Assembly: GCA_963575715.1 (NCBI GenBank)
Contig: CAUYTW010000011.1
Location: 1 to 48,585 of the forward strand
DNA from: Gammaproteobacteria bacterium
GTDB lineage: Bacteria > Pseudomonadota > Gammaproteobacteria > CAIRSR01
Reading direction: 5' to 3'
Length of the DNA: 48,585 nt
Both the position numbers and the translations under genes were made by a program. Below are positions 15,758 through 23,800 of this stretch, in pieces (the stretch's first letter is position 1; each line of letters starts with the position of its first letter). The notes beneath the pieces were generated by a model. The model was not told where the DNA came from and did no database searches. It saw nothing but the letters and a program-made list of their open reading frames with translations.

Positions 15758-17464
15758 ATGAATCAAGAAAAAGATGAAAAAAGTAGGATATGGGGTTTTG
15801 GATGCCTGCTGTGGCTGGTAGTTGCCATGGCGAGCGCGGAAGTACCTGAGGCACCACCACCAGCGGCAACAACTGCGGTGGAGGAGAAAGCGGCGGCGGA
15901 AACAACCATGGAAGATACCGGACCAAAAGCAGCGGTTGCTCCGGCACCTGAGCCAGCTTCAGTCTCAACGCCGGAGGAAAAAACCGTTGTAGAGGATATT
16001 TCCGCTCCCACAGTCAGCATGGAGGCACCGGCAACGGAAACTAGCCCAACAACGAAAGAGCAGGTGTCGGTATCGGTTGAGACTTCATCTCCTCAAGCAA
16101 CAACGCCTGAACCAACCTGCGAGGCAACAACGGCTACGGAAGAGTTAGCCTCGCTACGTGAGAATCTGGCCAAGATGGAGGCAGAACGCAATGCAGCGAT
16201 CAATCAGCTAACGGAAATTCGCGCCGACGTGGATGCGATACGCGAAGATCAGGCCGCCGCTCGGACCCGCGCCACCGAGTTGGAAACGGATTTGCGCGCT
16301 GCGCGTACCCGGATAACCATATGTCGGGAACGCACGCGCCGTGATTCAGCGACGATAGCGGATGTGGAATCAAAGCTGCATGACGCTATGGAAGCAGCGC
16401 GCCACTGTGGCGAAAACTTAGTGAGTTCCGAAAATCATGCGCGTGCCGAAATTGACCTCTCGCGGCAAGAGATAAAAAATTTGACCCAGGTCGTCGATGG
16501 ACTCAAGGATCAATTGGAGCAACGCGAGAAAGCACTGCGGGAAACTGTGGAACAACTTGCGCAACGCGACGAATCGTTAACCACGGTGCGTGCGCAACTT
16601 CAAGATCGAGAAACAACCCTGGCTGCGACTCAAGGCCAACTTACCGAACGCACGGATACTTTAACCAAGCTCCAAGGACAATTGCAGGAACGAGAACTAA
16701 CACTGACGGAAACCAATCAGCAACTTGCGCAACGCGACGAATCGTTAACCACGGTGCGTGCGCAACTTCAAGAGCGGGAAACAACCCTGGCTGCGACTCA
16801 AGACCAGCTCACCGAGCGCACGGATGCTTTAACCAAACTCCAAGGACAGCTGCAAGAGCGTGAAGCGGCCCTCGCGGCGACTGCGGATCGATTTAGCGCG
16901 GAAGAATTACTCACCAAGACGTTACGTTCAGACCTAGATGGTGTGATCAAGGAGCGAGATGAATCGCGTGGCCGAGTCGAAGCGTTGAGTGTTGAAAGCG
17001 CCGGGCTGCGTGCCGATCTGGAGAAAACTAGTCAGAGTCTGGCGGATCTCACTACGCAATATGCCGCGCTCAATGAGCGTCATGAGCGTTTGACTACTAC
17101 CCTAGCCCCTATTGATGGCGGTACGCTCGACCTACAAACAGCACGGACCCTGGCGAAAGAGGCCTATGGACACTATCGCTCCACTTGGGAAAAACATTTA
17201 CGTCAGCCCAGGGAGGTCTCATTTATGGATCAAGTAAGACAGGCTCGCTACGATCTGTTCATCGCGCAGTATCGGGTAATGAGGGTTAGTGGAGGCGGAG
17301 AACTGTACATTGTTCGTCCCTCTGATTCGATGTCGATCTTGGCACGCCTTGCGTATCTGGACGGCAGCCGTGGTGGCGATGTGCGTGCTGCCAACTCCCA
17401 TCTGCTAACCAATAGCCCGTTATTAGTAGGAACTCCACTGATAGTTCCTTTGATAGTTCCTTGA
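15758..17464 (+). CDS. Exported coiled-coil protein with C-terminal LysM-like domain
   Basis: I do not recognise a named gene. The 568-residue product has a charged start and hydrophobic stretch (about 10-28, ending ASA) that should be a signal peptide or anchor. An Ala/Pro/Thr/Glu-rich disordered segment follows (about 28-130), then a long coiled coil (about 130-450) and a C-terminal module (about 510-566: LYIVRPSDSMSILARLAY to LLVGTPLIVP) resembling LysM. The coiled coil contains two nearly identical 56-residue units (8 heptads) from a 168-bp direct repeat. A periplasmic scaffold that spans the envelope and binds peptidoglycan is plausible, perhaps for the neighbouring secretin; this is inference. 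The start has GGAG 6 bases upstream, supplied by leader repeat copy 4. Confidence 0.65.
   Translation: MNQEKDEKSRIWGFGCLLWLVVAMASAEVPEAPPPAATTAVEEKAAAETTMEDTGPKAAVAPAPEPASVSTPEEKTVVEDISAPTVSMEAPATETSPTTKEQVSVSVETSSPQATTPEPTCEATTATEELASLRENLAKMEAERNAAINQLTEIRADVDAIREDQAAARTRATELETDLRAARTRITICRERTRRDSATIADVESKLHDAMEAARHCGENLVSSENHARAEIDLSRQEIKNLTQVVDGLKDQLEQREKALRETVEQLAQRDESLTTVRAQLQDRETTLAATQGQLTERTDTLTKLQGQLQERELTLTETNQQLAQRDESLTTVRAQLQERETTLAATQDQLTERTDALTKLQGQLQEREAALAATADRFSAEELLTKTLRSDLDGVIKERDESRGRVEALSVESAGLRADLEKTSQSLADLTTQYAALNERHERLTTTLAPIDGGTLDLQTARTLAKEAYGHYRSTWEKHLRQPREVSFMDQVRQARYDLFIAQYRVMRVSGGGELYIVRPSDSMSILARLAYLDGSRGGDVRAANSHLLTNSPLLVGTPLIVPLIVP
16553..16888 (+). repeat. 168-bp direct repeat, two in-frame copies
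   Basis: 16553-16720 and 16721-16888 are near-identical (for example CAACTTGCGCAACGCGACGA starts both). Each encodes 56 residues of coiled coil. The high DNA identity indicates a recent duplication or gene conversion. Confidence 0.8.
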
Positions 17465-17515
17465 TTTAATCATAAATTATTATTTACTGCCGAACTACGA
17501 GGCATGGCTCTCGCA

Positions 17516-17545
17516 CTCGTTTCCACGCGCCAGCGTGGAGACGAG
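17516..17545. repeat. REP-like palindrome or terminator
   Basis: CTCGTTTCCACGC and GCGTGGAGACGAG pair over 13 positions with one G-T pair around the loop GCCA. It lies about 50 bp after the coiled-coil gene and resembles widespread extragenic palindromes built on CCACGC..GCGTGG. There is no T-run, so a classic terminator is unlikely. Confidence 0.5.
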
Positions 17546-17639
17546 CGGGAAGCGGTTTTAACCGAAGTCGCGTTGCGGTTGCAGGTTGAAAAACCTCTCA
17601 CCGCAGAGCGAAATGTCTACTCATCTGGATATCCAAGCA

Positions 17640-17824
17640 AGGTTTCAGAAATAGAACGGAAGCTGCGTTGCAACATTGGCGAAGGGAGCCGGGTCGCAAG
17701 ACTCGTGTCACCAGACCCGTAAGGGTTGACAGCCGAGAAAGATCGGCAACTTCAACTTTAAAAAAACAGGAGGACGGTGCTTCCTCACCATGGCTCTAGC
17801 CTGGGGTTTCCGCGCCGAATTTGG
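17640..17824 (+). repeat. Leader repeat copy 5 (type B, long), before aroB
   Basis: The tnpB-like end is followed by hairpin GCCGA-GAAAGA-TCGGC (17732-17747), which carries a compensatory pair relative to copies 3, 4 and 11. Then come GGAGG...CCTC, a CCATGG...CCTGG hairpin and the type B tail GGGGTTTCCGCGCCGAATTT, running straight into the aroB ATG. Together with the palindrome at 17516 this accounts for most of the 360-bp gap. Confidence 0.75.
17660..17722 (+). pseudogene. C-terminal fragment of a TnpB-like protein
   Basis: This is homologous to the fragment at 15564-15656, in the same frame relative to the following hairpin and with the same stop codon. The frame stays open back to about 17504, but that part is not conserved in the other copy. 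It is not a functional gene. Confidence 0.45.
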
Positions 17825-18919
17825 ATGAACAAGTTGCATATCGAACTGGGTAATCGCAGCTATCCTATTTACATTGGTGGGGATTTATTGGGATGCACCG
17901 AACTCTATACCCCATATCTGCGTGGCCAACAGGTGATGATAGTCACCAACGAAATCGTGGCACCTCTGTATTTGGATCGCGTGCGTAACGCCCTTGCCGC
18001 ATGGCGCTGCGAAACCGTGGTATTACCTGACGGAGAAGAATATAAAACTCTGGCAGTCGTCGAACGTATCCTCGACGCCCTGCTTCAATCCCGTTTTGAT
18101 CGTTATTGCACCTTGGTCGCGCTGGGGGGAGGAGTAATCGGCGACATGGTCGGTTTTGCCGCCGCGATCTATCAACGAGGGGTAAACTTTATCCAGCTAC
18201 CTACGACCTTGCTGGCGCAAGTGGATTCCTCGGTGGGTGGAAAAACTGGTGTCAATCATCCGCTCGGCAAGAACATGATTGGTGCCTTCCATCAACCACG
18301 CCTAGTGCTTGCCGATACCACAACCCTACATACCCTGGACGACCGTCAGCTTGCGGCGGGACTTGCCGAAGTCATTAAGTATGGAATTATCCGTGACGCG
18401 GATTTTTACGCCTGGCTGGAGAATCATCTGGATGAATTGTTGGCGCGCCATCCTGACAGTTTAGCCTTTGCCATCGAACGATCCTGTCGTAACAAGGCTG
18501 AGGTGGTGATCGCCGATGAATTTGAATCTGGAGAGCGTGCCTTGCTCAATTTAGGTCATACCTTTGGGCACGCAATGGAAACAGGCATGGGCTATGGCGT
18601 TTGGCTCCACGGTGAGGCGGTCGCGGCGGGAATGGTCATGGCTGCCGATCTGTCCCGCCGTCTGGGCTGGATTGATCAAAGCGATGTCGAACGCATCACT
18701 GCCCTACTTGCCCGCGCCCATCTCCCCTGCCAGGCACCCGCGAATCTGTCTTCCGAACGATGTCTCGACCTCATGGCCATGGATAAAAAAGTTTCAGCAG
18801 GGCGAATACGTTTGGTGTTATTAAAGGCCATTGGTGCCGCGATGGTCAGCGCCGATTATCCCGCGACATTACTACAAGCAACCCTGGAAGCATGTCACAG
18901 TAAATTACACCACAGCTAA
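17825..18919 (+). CDS. aroB: 3-dehydroquinate synthase AroB
   Basis: This 364-residue enzyme converts DAHP to 3-dehydroquinate, the second step of the shikimate pathway. Visible signatures are the NAD-binding [36 protein letters not shown] (split here as [10 protein letters not shown] and [13 protein letters not shown]), AEVIKYG with the zinc-binding Glu, and the histidines in [11 protein letters not shown] and [13 protein letters not shown] 17825 is chosen because [15 protein letters not shown] matches the family N-terminus; an upstream GTG-frame extension would run through the leader repeat. There is no clear Shine-Dalgarno. aroK, the usual partner, is absent; hisI follows 158 bp later. Confidence 0.96.
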   Translation: MNKLHIELGNRSYPIYIGGDLLGCTELYTPYLRGQQVMIVTNEIVAPLYLDRVRNALAAWRCETVVLPDGEEYKTLAVVERILDALLQSRFDRYCTLVALGGGVIGDMVGFAAAIYQRGVNFIQLPTTLLAQVDSSVGGKTGVNHPLGKNMIGAFHQPRLVLADTTTLHTLDDRQLAAGLAEVIKYGIIRDADFYAWLENHLDELLARHPDSLAFAIERSCRNKAEVVIADEFESGERALLNLGHTFGHAMETGMGYGVWLHGEAVAAGMVMAADLSRRLGWIDQSDVERITALLARAHLPCQAPANLSSERCLDLMAMDKKVSAGRIRLVLLKAIGAAMVSADYPATLLQATLEACHSKLHHS

Positions 18920-18971
18920 AGCGGTGGTGGCTCTAAATTGGCGTGGGAAGCGCTGGAATTAAAAATTTTTT

Positions 18972-19020
18972 CGTCACTTGGCTTTCTCACCGCGTCTAAA
19001 GTCGGGGTTTCCGCGCTATA
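18972..19020 (+). repeat. Leader repeat copy 6a (type B tail fragment)
   Basis: CTTTCTCACCGCGTCTAAAG followed by TCGGGGTTTCCGCGC matches the last part of copies 5 and 11. It runs into ATG 19022, which opens a short leader ORF rather than a known gene. Confidence 0.5.
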
Positions 19021-19021
19021 A

Positions 19022-19078
19022 ATGCTGAATAGTCAATCACCTCAAGCTCGAAAGGGCAAGTTTTTTCGAAGACTCTGA
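19022..19078 (+). CDS. Possible 18-residue leader ORF of hisI
   Basis: ATG 19022 opens an 18-codon basic peptide ending KGKFFRRL. Its stop overlaps the hisI start as TGATG, an arrangement that can couple translation. It lies between a type B tail and a type A tail of the leader repeat and may simply reflect their composition. It is not His-rich, so classical his attenuation is not supported. Confidence 0.25.
   Translation: MLNSQSPQARKGKFFRRL
19043..19077 (+). repeat. Leader repeat copy 6b (type A tail), before hisI
   Basis: CTCGAAAGGGCAAGTTTTTTCGAAGACTCTG abuts the hisI ATG and aligns with the type A tail (GTTTCTCGGAGACACTG); the longest shared run is short because of substitutions. Only the tail remains. 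Confidence 0.45.
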
Positions 19079-19485
19079 TGAGTAATCATGATAAAACTTT
19101 TGATGCTTCCTGGCTGGACGAAATAAATTGGACTCGTGATGGTCTGGTTCCTGTCATTGTTCAGGATGTTGCCAGCTCCGAGGTTTTAATGTTTGCCTGG
19201 ATGAATCAGCAAGCCCTCGCGCTTACTCTTGTCGAAGGATACGCCGTTTATTGGTCGCGTTCGCGTCAACGGCTATGGCGGAAGGGAGAAGAATCTGGGC
19301 ATACGCAGCGGGTGCTCCAAATACGCCTAGATTGTGATAAAGACGCAATTTTAATTAAGGTGGAACAAATTGGCGGGATCACCTGCCATACTGGACGACG
19401 GAGCTGTTTTTTTCATCAGCTAGAAGATGATCATTGGGTTGTTTCCGATGCGGTATTGAAAGATCCGCGAGTTATTTATAAATAG
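19078..19485 (+). CDS. hisI: Phosphoribosyl-AMP cyclohydrolase HisI
   Basis: This 135-residue enzyme opens the adenine ring of phosphoribosyl-AMP in the third step of histidine synthesis. The family core is clear: [48 protein letters not shown], and the metal-binding set LDCDKDAIL plus [10 protein letters not shown]. The length is typical for a monofunctional HisI without a fused HisE, and hisE follows after 81 bp. hisA, hisF and hisH are not in the window. The start overlaps the stop of a possible leader ORF (TGATG). Confidence 0.96.
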   Translation: MSNHDKTFDASWLDEINWTRDGLVPVIVQDVASSEVLMFAWMNQQALALTLVEGYAVYWSRSRQRLWRKGEESGHTQRVLQIRLDCDKDAILIKVEQIGGITCHTGRRSCFFHQLEDDHWVVSDAVLKDPRVIYK

Positions 19486-19566
19486 TAGCAAAAAAGCCAT
19501 TTCAATAATAATTGAACGAATTTATTTGTAGAAATGTCAAGGAACAGTTGAGCGGAGATTTTGATA

Positions 19567-19905
19567 ATGAATTCAGAAACTTCTGATGTTTTGAACAGTC
19601 TAGCTAAAATTCTGGAAGAACGTAAAACTGCTGATCCGGCCAATTCTTATGTGGCTGGACTTTATACCAAGGGATTAGATGCAATTCTAAAAAAAATTGG
19701 CGAGGAGGCTGCGGAAACAATTATTGCCGCTAAGGGCGACGACCAGCATGCTTTACTCCATGAGATTGCCGATTTATGGTTTCATACCCTGATTCTTCTT
19801 TCACACCAGGGATTAGGTCCAATGGACGTACTCACTGAGCTGACACGTCGTTTTGGTCTTTCTGGGGTAGCTGAAAAGGCCGCCCGCAACCAAGCGGGCG
19901 ATTGA
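19567..19905 (+). CDS. hisE: Phosphoribosyl-ATP pyrophosphatase HisE
   Basis: This 112-residue MazG-like enzyme hydrolyses phosphoribosyl-ATP to phosphoribosyl-AMP, the step before HisI. Seen: [33 protein letters not shown] (metal-binding KIGEEAAE) and [14 protein letters not shown] 19567 is preferred over TTG 19561 because GGAG lies 9 bases upstream and the usual N-terminus fits. The tail after LTRRFG is short and normal. It ends 28 bp from the convergent mlaF-like gene. Confidence 0.95.
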   Translation: MNSETSDVLNSLAKILEERKTADPANSYVAGLYTKGLDAILKKIGEEAAETIIAAKGDDQHALLHEIADLWFHTLILLSHQGLGPMDVLTELTRRFGLSGVAEKAARNQAGD

Positions 19906-19933
19906 TGTCCGCACGGACTTCCATCATCACCCT

Positions 19934-20752
19934 TTAATCGTGACAATTTGAAAAGTTTTTTATGGCATCTTGAGCCGCACGAGCGCGTGGACCAATAAAA
20001 TAATCGCGGATGAGGGGATGCTCCAGCGAAGAGAGCGTTGCCATCGATGCTTGGGCCAGCACTCGTCGCTCTCCCAGAACCGCCACCTGATCCGTCACTC
20101 GCCACAGGGTATCCAAGTCGTGAGTAACAATAACCACGGTCAACCCCAGCAACTCCCTCAGCTGCAACACCAAACCATCCAGGGCCGCAGCTCCTTGCGG
20201 GTCCAGCCCTGCGGTTGGTTCGTCCAAAAATAGTAGGTCAGGATCCAGTGCCAGGGCGCGAGCAATGGCGGCGCGTTTGATCATCCCCCCCGAAAGCTGA
20301 CTTGGATATTTGGCCCCTGCTTCCAACGGCAAACCAACTAAGACGATTTTTAGGGTTGCTAATTCAGCCATTAATGAAGTGGAAAGGTGGGTGTGCTCAC
20401 GTAACGGAACCATCACATTTTCCGCCACTGTGAGGCCACCGAACAACGCACCATGCTGAAACATCATCCCGAAACGGCGACGCAGGTTGCGTGCCGCGTG
20501 TTCCCCGAGCGACCAAATTTCTTCGTCGAACACCCGCACCGAACCTCGCGTGGGACGCTGTAACAGGATAATTTCTCGCAATAGAGTAGATTTTCCGGTC
20601 CCGCTGCCGCCCACAATGGCGAATATATCTCCCCGTGCCACGGTGAGATCCAGATCTTCGTGGATAATCTGATCTCCGAACCGGGTGTGAAGTCCTCGAA
20701 TTGAGATCGCCACCTTACCGCCGCTTCTATGATTCAATTTTGAATTCAACAT
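19934..20752 (-). CDS. mlaF: MlaF-like ABC transporter ATPase
   Basis: This 272-residue ATPase resembles MlaF/Ttg2A, which energises phospholipid transport between the membranes with MlaE and MlaD. Walker A is GGSGTGKST, the Q-loop MMFQHGALFGGLTV, the signature LSGGM (an Mla-type LSGGM-x-KR), Walker B LLFLDEPTAGLDP, and the switch His VTHDLDT. The QHGALFGGLTV segment is characteristic of this subfamily. No permease or MCE-domain gene is adjacent: hisE converges downstream and a hybrid kinase diverges upstream. It is an orphan, and the partners must be encoded elsewhere. ATG 20752 has no Shine-Dalgarno; GTG at codon 14 is an alternative. Confidence 0.8.
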   Translation of the reverse strand: MLNSKLNHRSGGKVAISIRGLHTRFGDQIIHEDLDLTVARGDIFAIVGGSGTGKSTLLREIILLQRPTRGSVRVFDEEIWSLGEHAARNLRRRFGMMFQHGALFGGLTVAENVMVPLREHTHLSTSLMAELATLKIVLVGLPLEAGAKYPSQLSGGMIKRAAIARALALDPDLLFLDEPTAGLDPQGAAALDGLVLQLRELLGLTVVIVTHDLDTLWRVTDQVAVLGERRVLAQASMATLSSLEHPLIRDYFIGPRARAAQDAIKNFSNCHD

Positions 20753-20833
20753 AGCATACTTGTATAGCTGCTGAAGTCACGCACTAAAATGTATAAATTA
20801 GATGCTGTAAAAATTCAATCGGATTAATTCAAA

Positions 20834-23800
20834 ATGAATATACCATTTCCCAAAATTCTCGTAGTCGACGATAACTCAAAAAATCTGATCGCCATGCGAC
20901 GCCTGCTCCAGTCCCTTCAAGTAGAAGTCCTTGAAGCGGGTTCAGGAGAAATTGCCTTGAGGCTCGTACTTGAAAATGAACTGGCGGTCATTCTCATGGA
21001 CGTGGACATGCCGGAAATGAATGGCTATGAAGTTGCGGAAATGCTCAAAAGTTTTCAGGAAACCCGTGACATTCCGATTATTTTCATTACTGCGGCCTTT
21101 AAGGATCATCCCCACCGACTACGCGCCTATGAATCGGGTGCCGTGGATTATCTGGAAAAACCCGTTGATGACACTATTTTAATCTCTAAAGTTTCAGTCT
21201 TTCTTGATCTATATCGGATACGCTGCGCTCAAGCAGCAACCTTGGATCTGTTGCGGCAAAACGAGGCCAAATTTAGGGCTATGGTCGATTACGTGGGCGT
21301 TGGCATGGTACGGGCCGATATTGTGAATGGCGTCATGCTGGAGGTCAATCAATGTTTTGCAACCATGCTGGGTTATAACTCTCCTGATGATTTATGCGGG
21401 CGCACAATTACTGAAATTTCTCATTCAGAAGATCTGAATATCAGCAAAAAAATGATCGAGAAACTGATCAATCACGAGATGCCTTCCTTTACGCTCGAAA
21501 AACGTTATCTGCGTAAAGACAACGAAATAATCTGGGGGCGTGTGACCGCTTCACTGATCCCGAGAACAAAAACGCAACCTGAATATTTAGTTGCGGCTAT
21601 TGAGGACATCACCAAACAGAAAAAATCCGAGGAGCAGCTACGTAAATTTACTCTGGTGGTCGAGCAAAACCCAGCTTCTATTGTTATCACCAAACTCAAT
21701 GGCGATATTGAATATATTAATCCGCGATTCACCACGGTGACCGGTTATTCTTTAGATGAAATGATTGGAAAAAATGTACGCATTCTCAGTACCGGACATA
21801 CCAAGCAGGATGAATACCGAAATCTTTGGAATACCATCTCCTCCGGTAAAGAATGGCAGGGTGAATTCTTAAATCGCAATAAACTGGGAGAGCTTTATTG
21901 GGAAAGGGCGTTAATTTCTCCTATCTTCGATTCCCAGGGAAATATAACTAATTTTTTAGGAATAAAAGAGGACATCACCGATTTTAAGGAAGCAGAGGAA
22001 TCTTTACGCAGAAATGAACTGCGCTTTAGAACCGTGGCTGATTTTACTTATGCCTGGGAATACTGGATAGGTCCCAATCAAGAAATGCTGTATACTTCAC
22101 CTTCCTGCGAGCGAATCACTGGTTATTCACGAGAAGAATTTGAACAGAATCCCAGCCTGCTGGTCAGCATCGTAATTGACGAAGATCGCCAGATTTTAGA
22201 ATCACATCTGTTCAAAAATCATCATTACCATGAATACAAGGAGTCATTAGTATTTCGGATTATGCGTAAGGATGGAGAAATTCGCTGGATTTCCCATGAT
22301 TGTCAATCCGTTTATCATCAGGACGGTAGCTACCTGGGACAACAAGCAAGCAACCGGGATGTTACGGAAAATCGATTAGCCGAAGAAAAGCTCGCCAAGG
22401 CTTATCATGATCTTCATACCAGAGAAGAGCAACTTAAAGCCATCTTGGATAATGCCGACGCGGTTATTTTCCTCAAGGATATCGAAGGACATTATTTACT
22501 AATTAATCGTCATTATGAAAAATTATTTCATATTCTGAACGCCGATATTATCGGAAAAACAGATTTTGATATTTTCCCCCGCGAGGTTGCCGAAAAGTTC
22601 ATCGCTAATGATCAAGTAGTGCTCAAGACTCTGTGCCCGCAAAAAGTTGAGGAGCATGTTCCGCATGATAATGAAGTTCATATGTACATTGCGGTTAAAT
22701 TTCCCCTGATCGACGAGAAAGGAAAACCCTATGGTATTTGCGGAATCGCCACCGATATCACCGAACGCAAAAAAATGGAAGAATCTCTACGTCAGGCAAA
22801 GGAAACTGCCGAGTCAGCAAATCACGCCAAAAGTTATTTTCTCGCCAATATGAGTCATGAGGTTCGTACTCCAATGAATGGAATCATTGGTCTCACTCAA
22901 TTAGCCCTAGAGCAGCCACTATCAATAAAAATACGTGATTATCTTGAAAAAATATTGCGCACCTCGGACAGTTTGTTAAAAATTCTTAACGATATCCTTG
23001 ATTACTCAAAAATTGAAGCAGGAATGATGACACTTGAGAATCGTTGCTTCAATCTTGATGATTTACTAAATAATCTACGTCATTTATTCTTGCCGCGCGC
23101 GGATGCAAAATCGTTATCATTTACGTTTACCATTGCCCCTGATGTGCCGCGTTTACTGATTGGCGATGAATTACGCCTACAACAGGTTCTCGCTAATTTA
23201 ATTGGCAACGCGATAAAATTTACCGATCAAGGTAGTGTAACTCTGGCAGTCATTCTCGGGAGTCGGGATTGGGATACGGCCCGGATCACCTTCAGGGTCG
23301 CGGATACTGGCATTGGCATGAACGATGAAGTCATTGCTCATTTATTTCAGCCGTTCACTCAGGCAGACACTTCCATTACCAGGCGTTTTGGCGGCACGGG
23401 CCTGGGGCTTGCAATTAGCCGTAATCTGCTGCGAGTGATGGGGAGTGATTTCGTGCTGAAAAGCCAACCGGGGCTGGGATCGGTATTTAGCTTCGATCTT
23501 GTCTTGAGTGTAATCAGCAAAACATCATGCAATGATTCCGCTCAACAGCCGGAATCTAATTTACACACTACCGCTAAATTAAAAAAAGATAAGCACATCG
23601 AAGGTTTGGTGGGCGCACGAATATTGGTGGTGGAAGATAATCCGGTTAATCAACAGGTAATCAGTGAGCTGCTACAAAAAGCAGGCATTCGGCTTGATAT
23701 TGCCAATAATGGACAGGAAGCCTTATCCATCGCGAGGCAATTTTCTTTTGACGCTATTTTAATGGACGTGCAAATGCCGGTTATGGATGGTATAGAAGCC

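Noticed and set aside
16553-16888. Tandem repeat as a mobile insertion
   Set aside because: It keeps frame and heptad phase and has no inverted ends, so internal duplication is simpler.
17504-17722. 73-codon open frame between the coiled-coil gene and aroB
   Set aside because: Only its last part is conserved (in the copy at 15564-15656) and it is the tail of a decayed tnpB-like frame inside a repeat; the first part crosses a palindrome.
18920-19021. Rho-independent terminator after aroB
   Set aside because: AATTAAAAATTTTTT is only a weak A/T pairing with no GC stem; the region is better explained by the repeat remnant.
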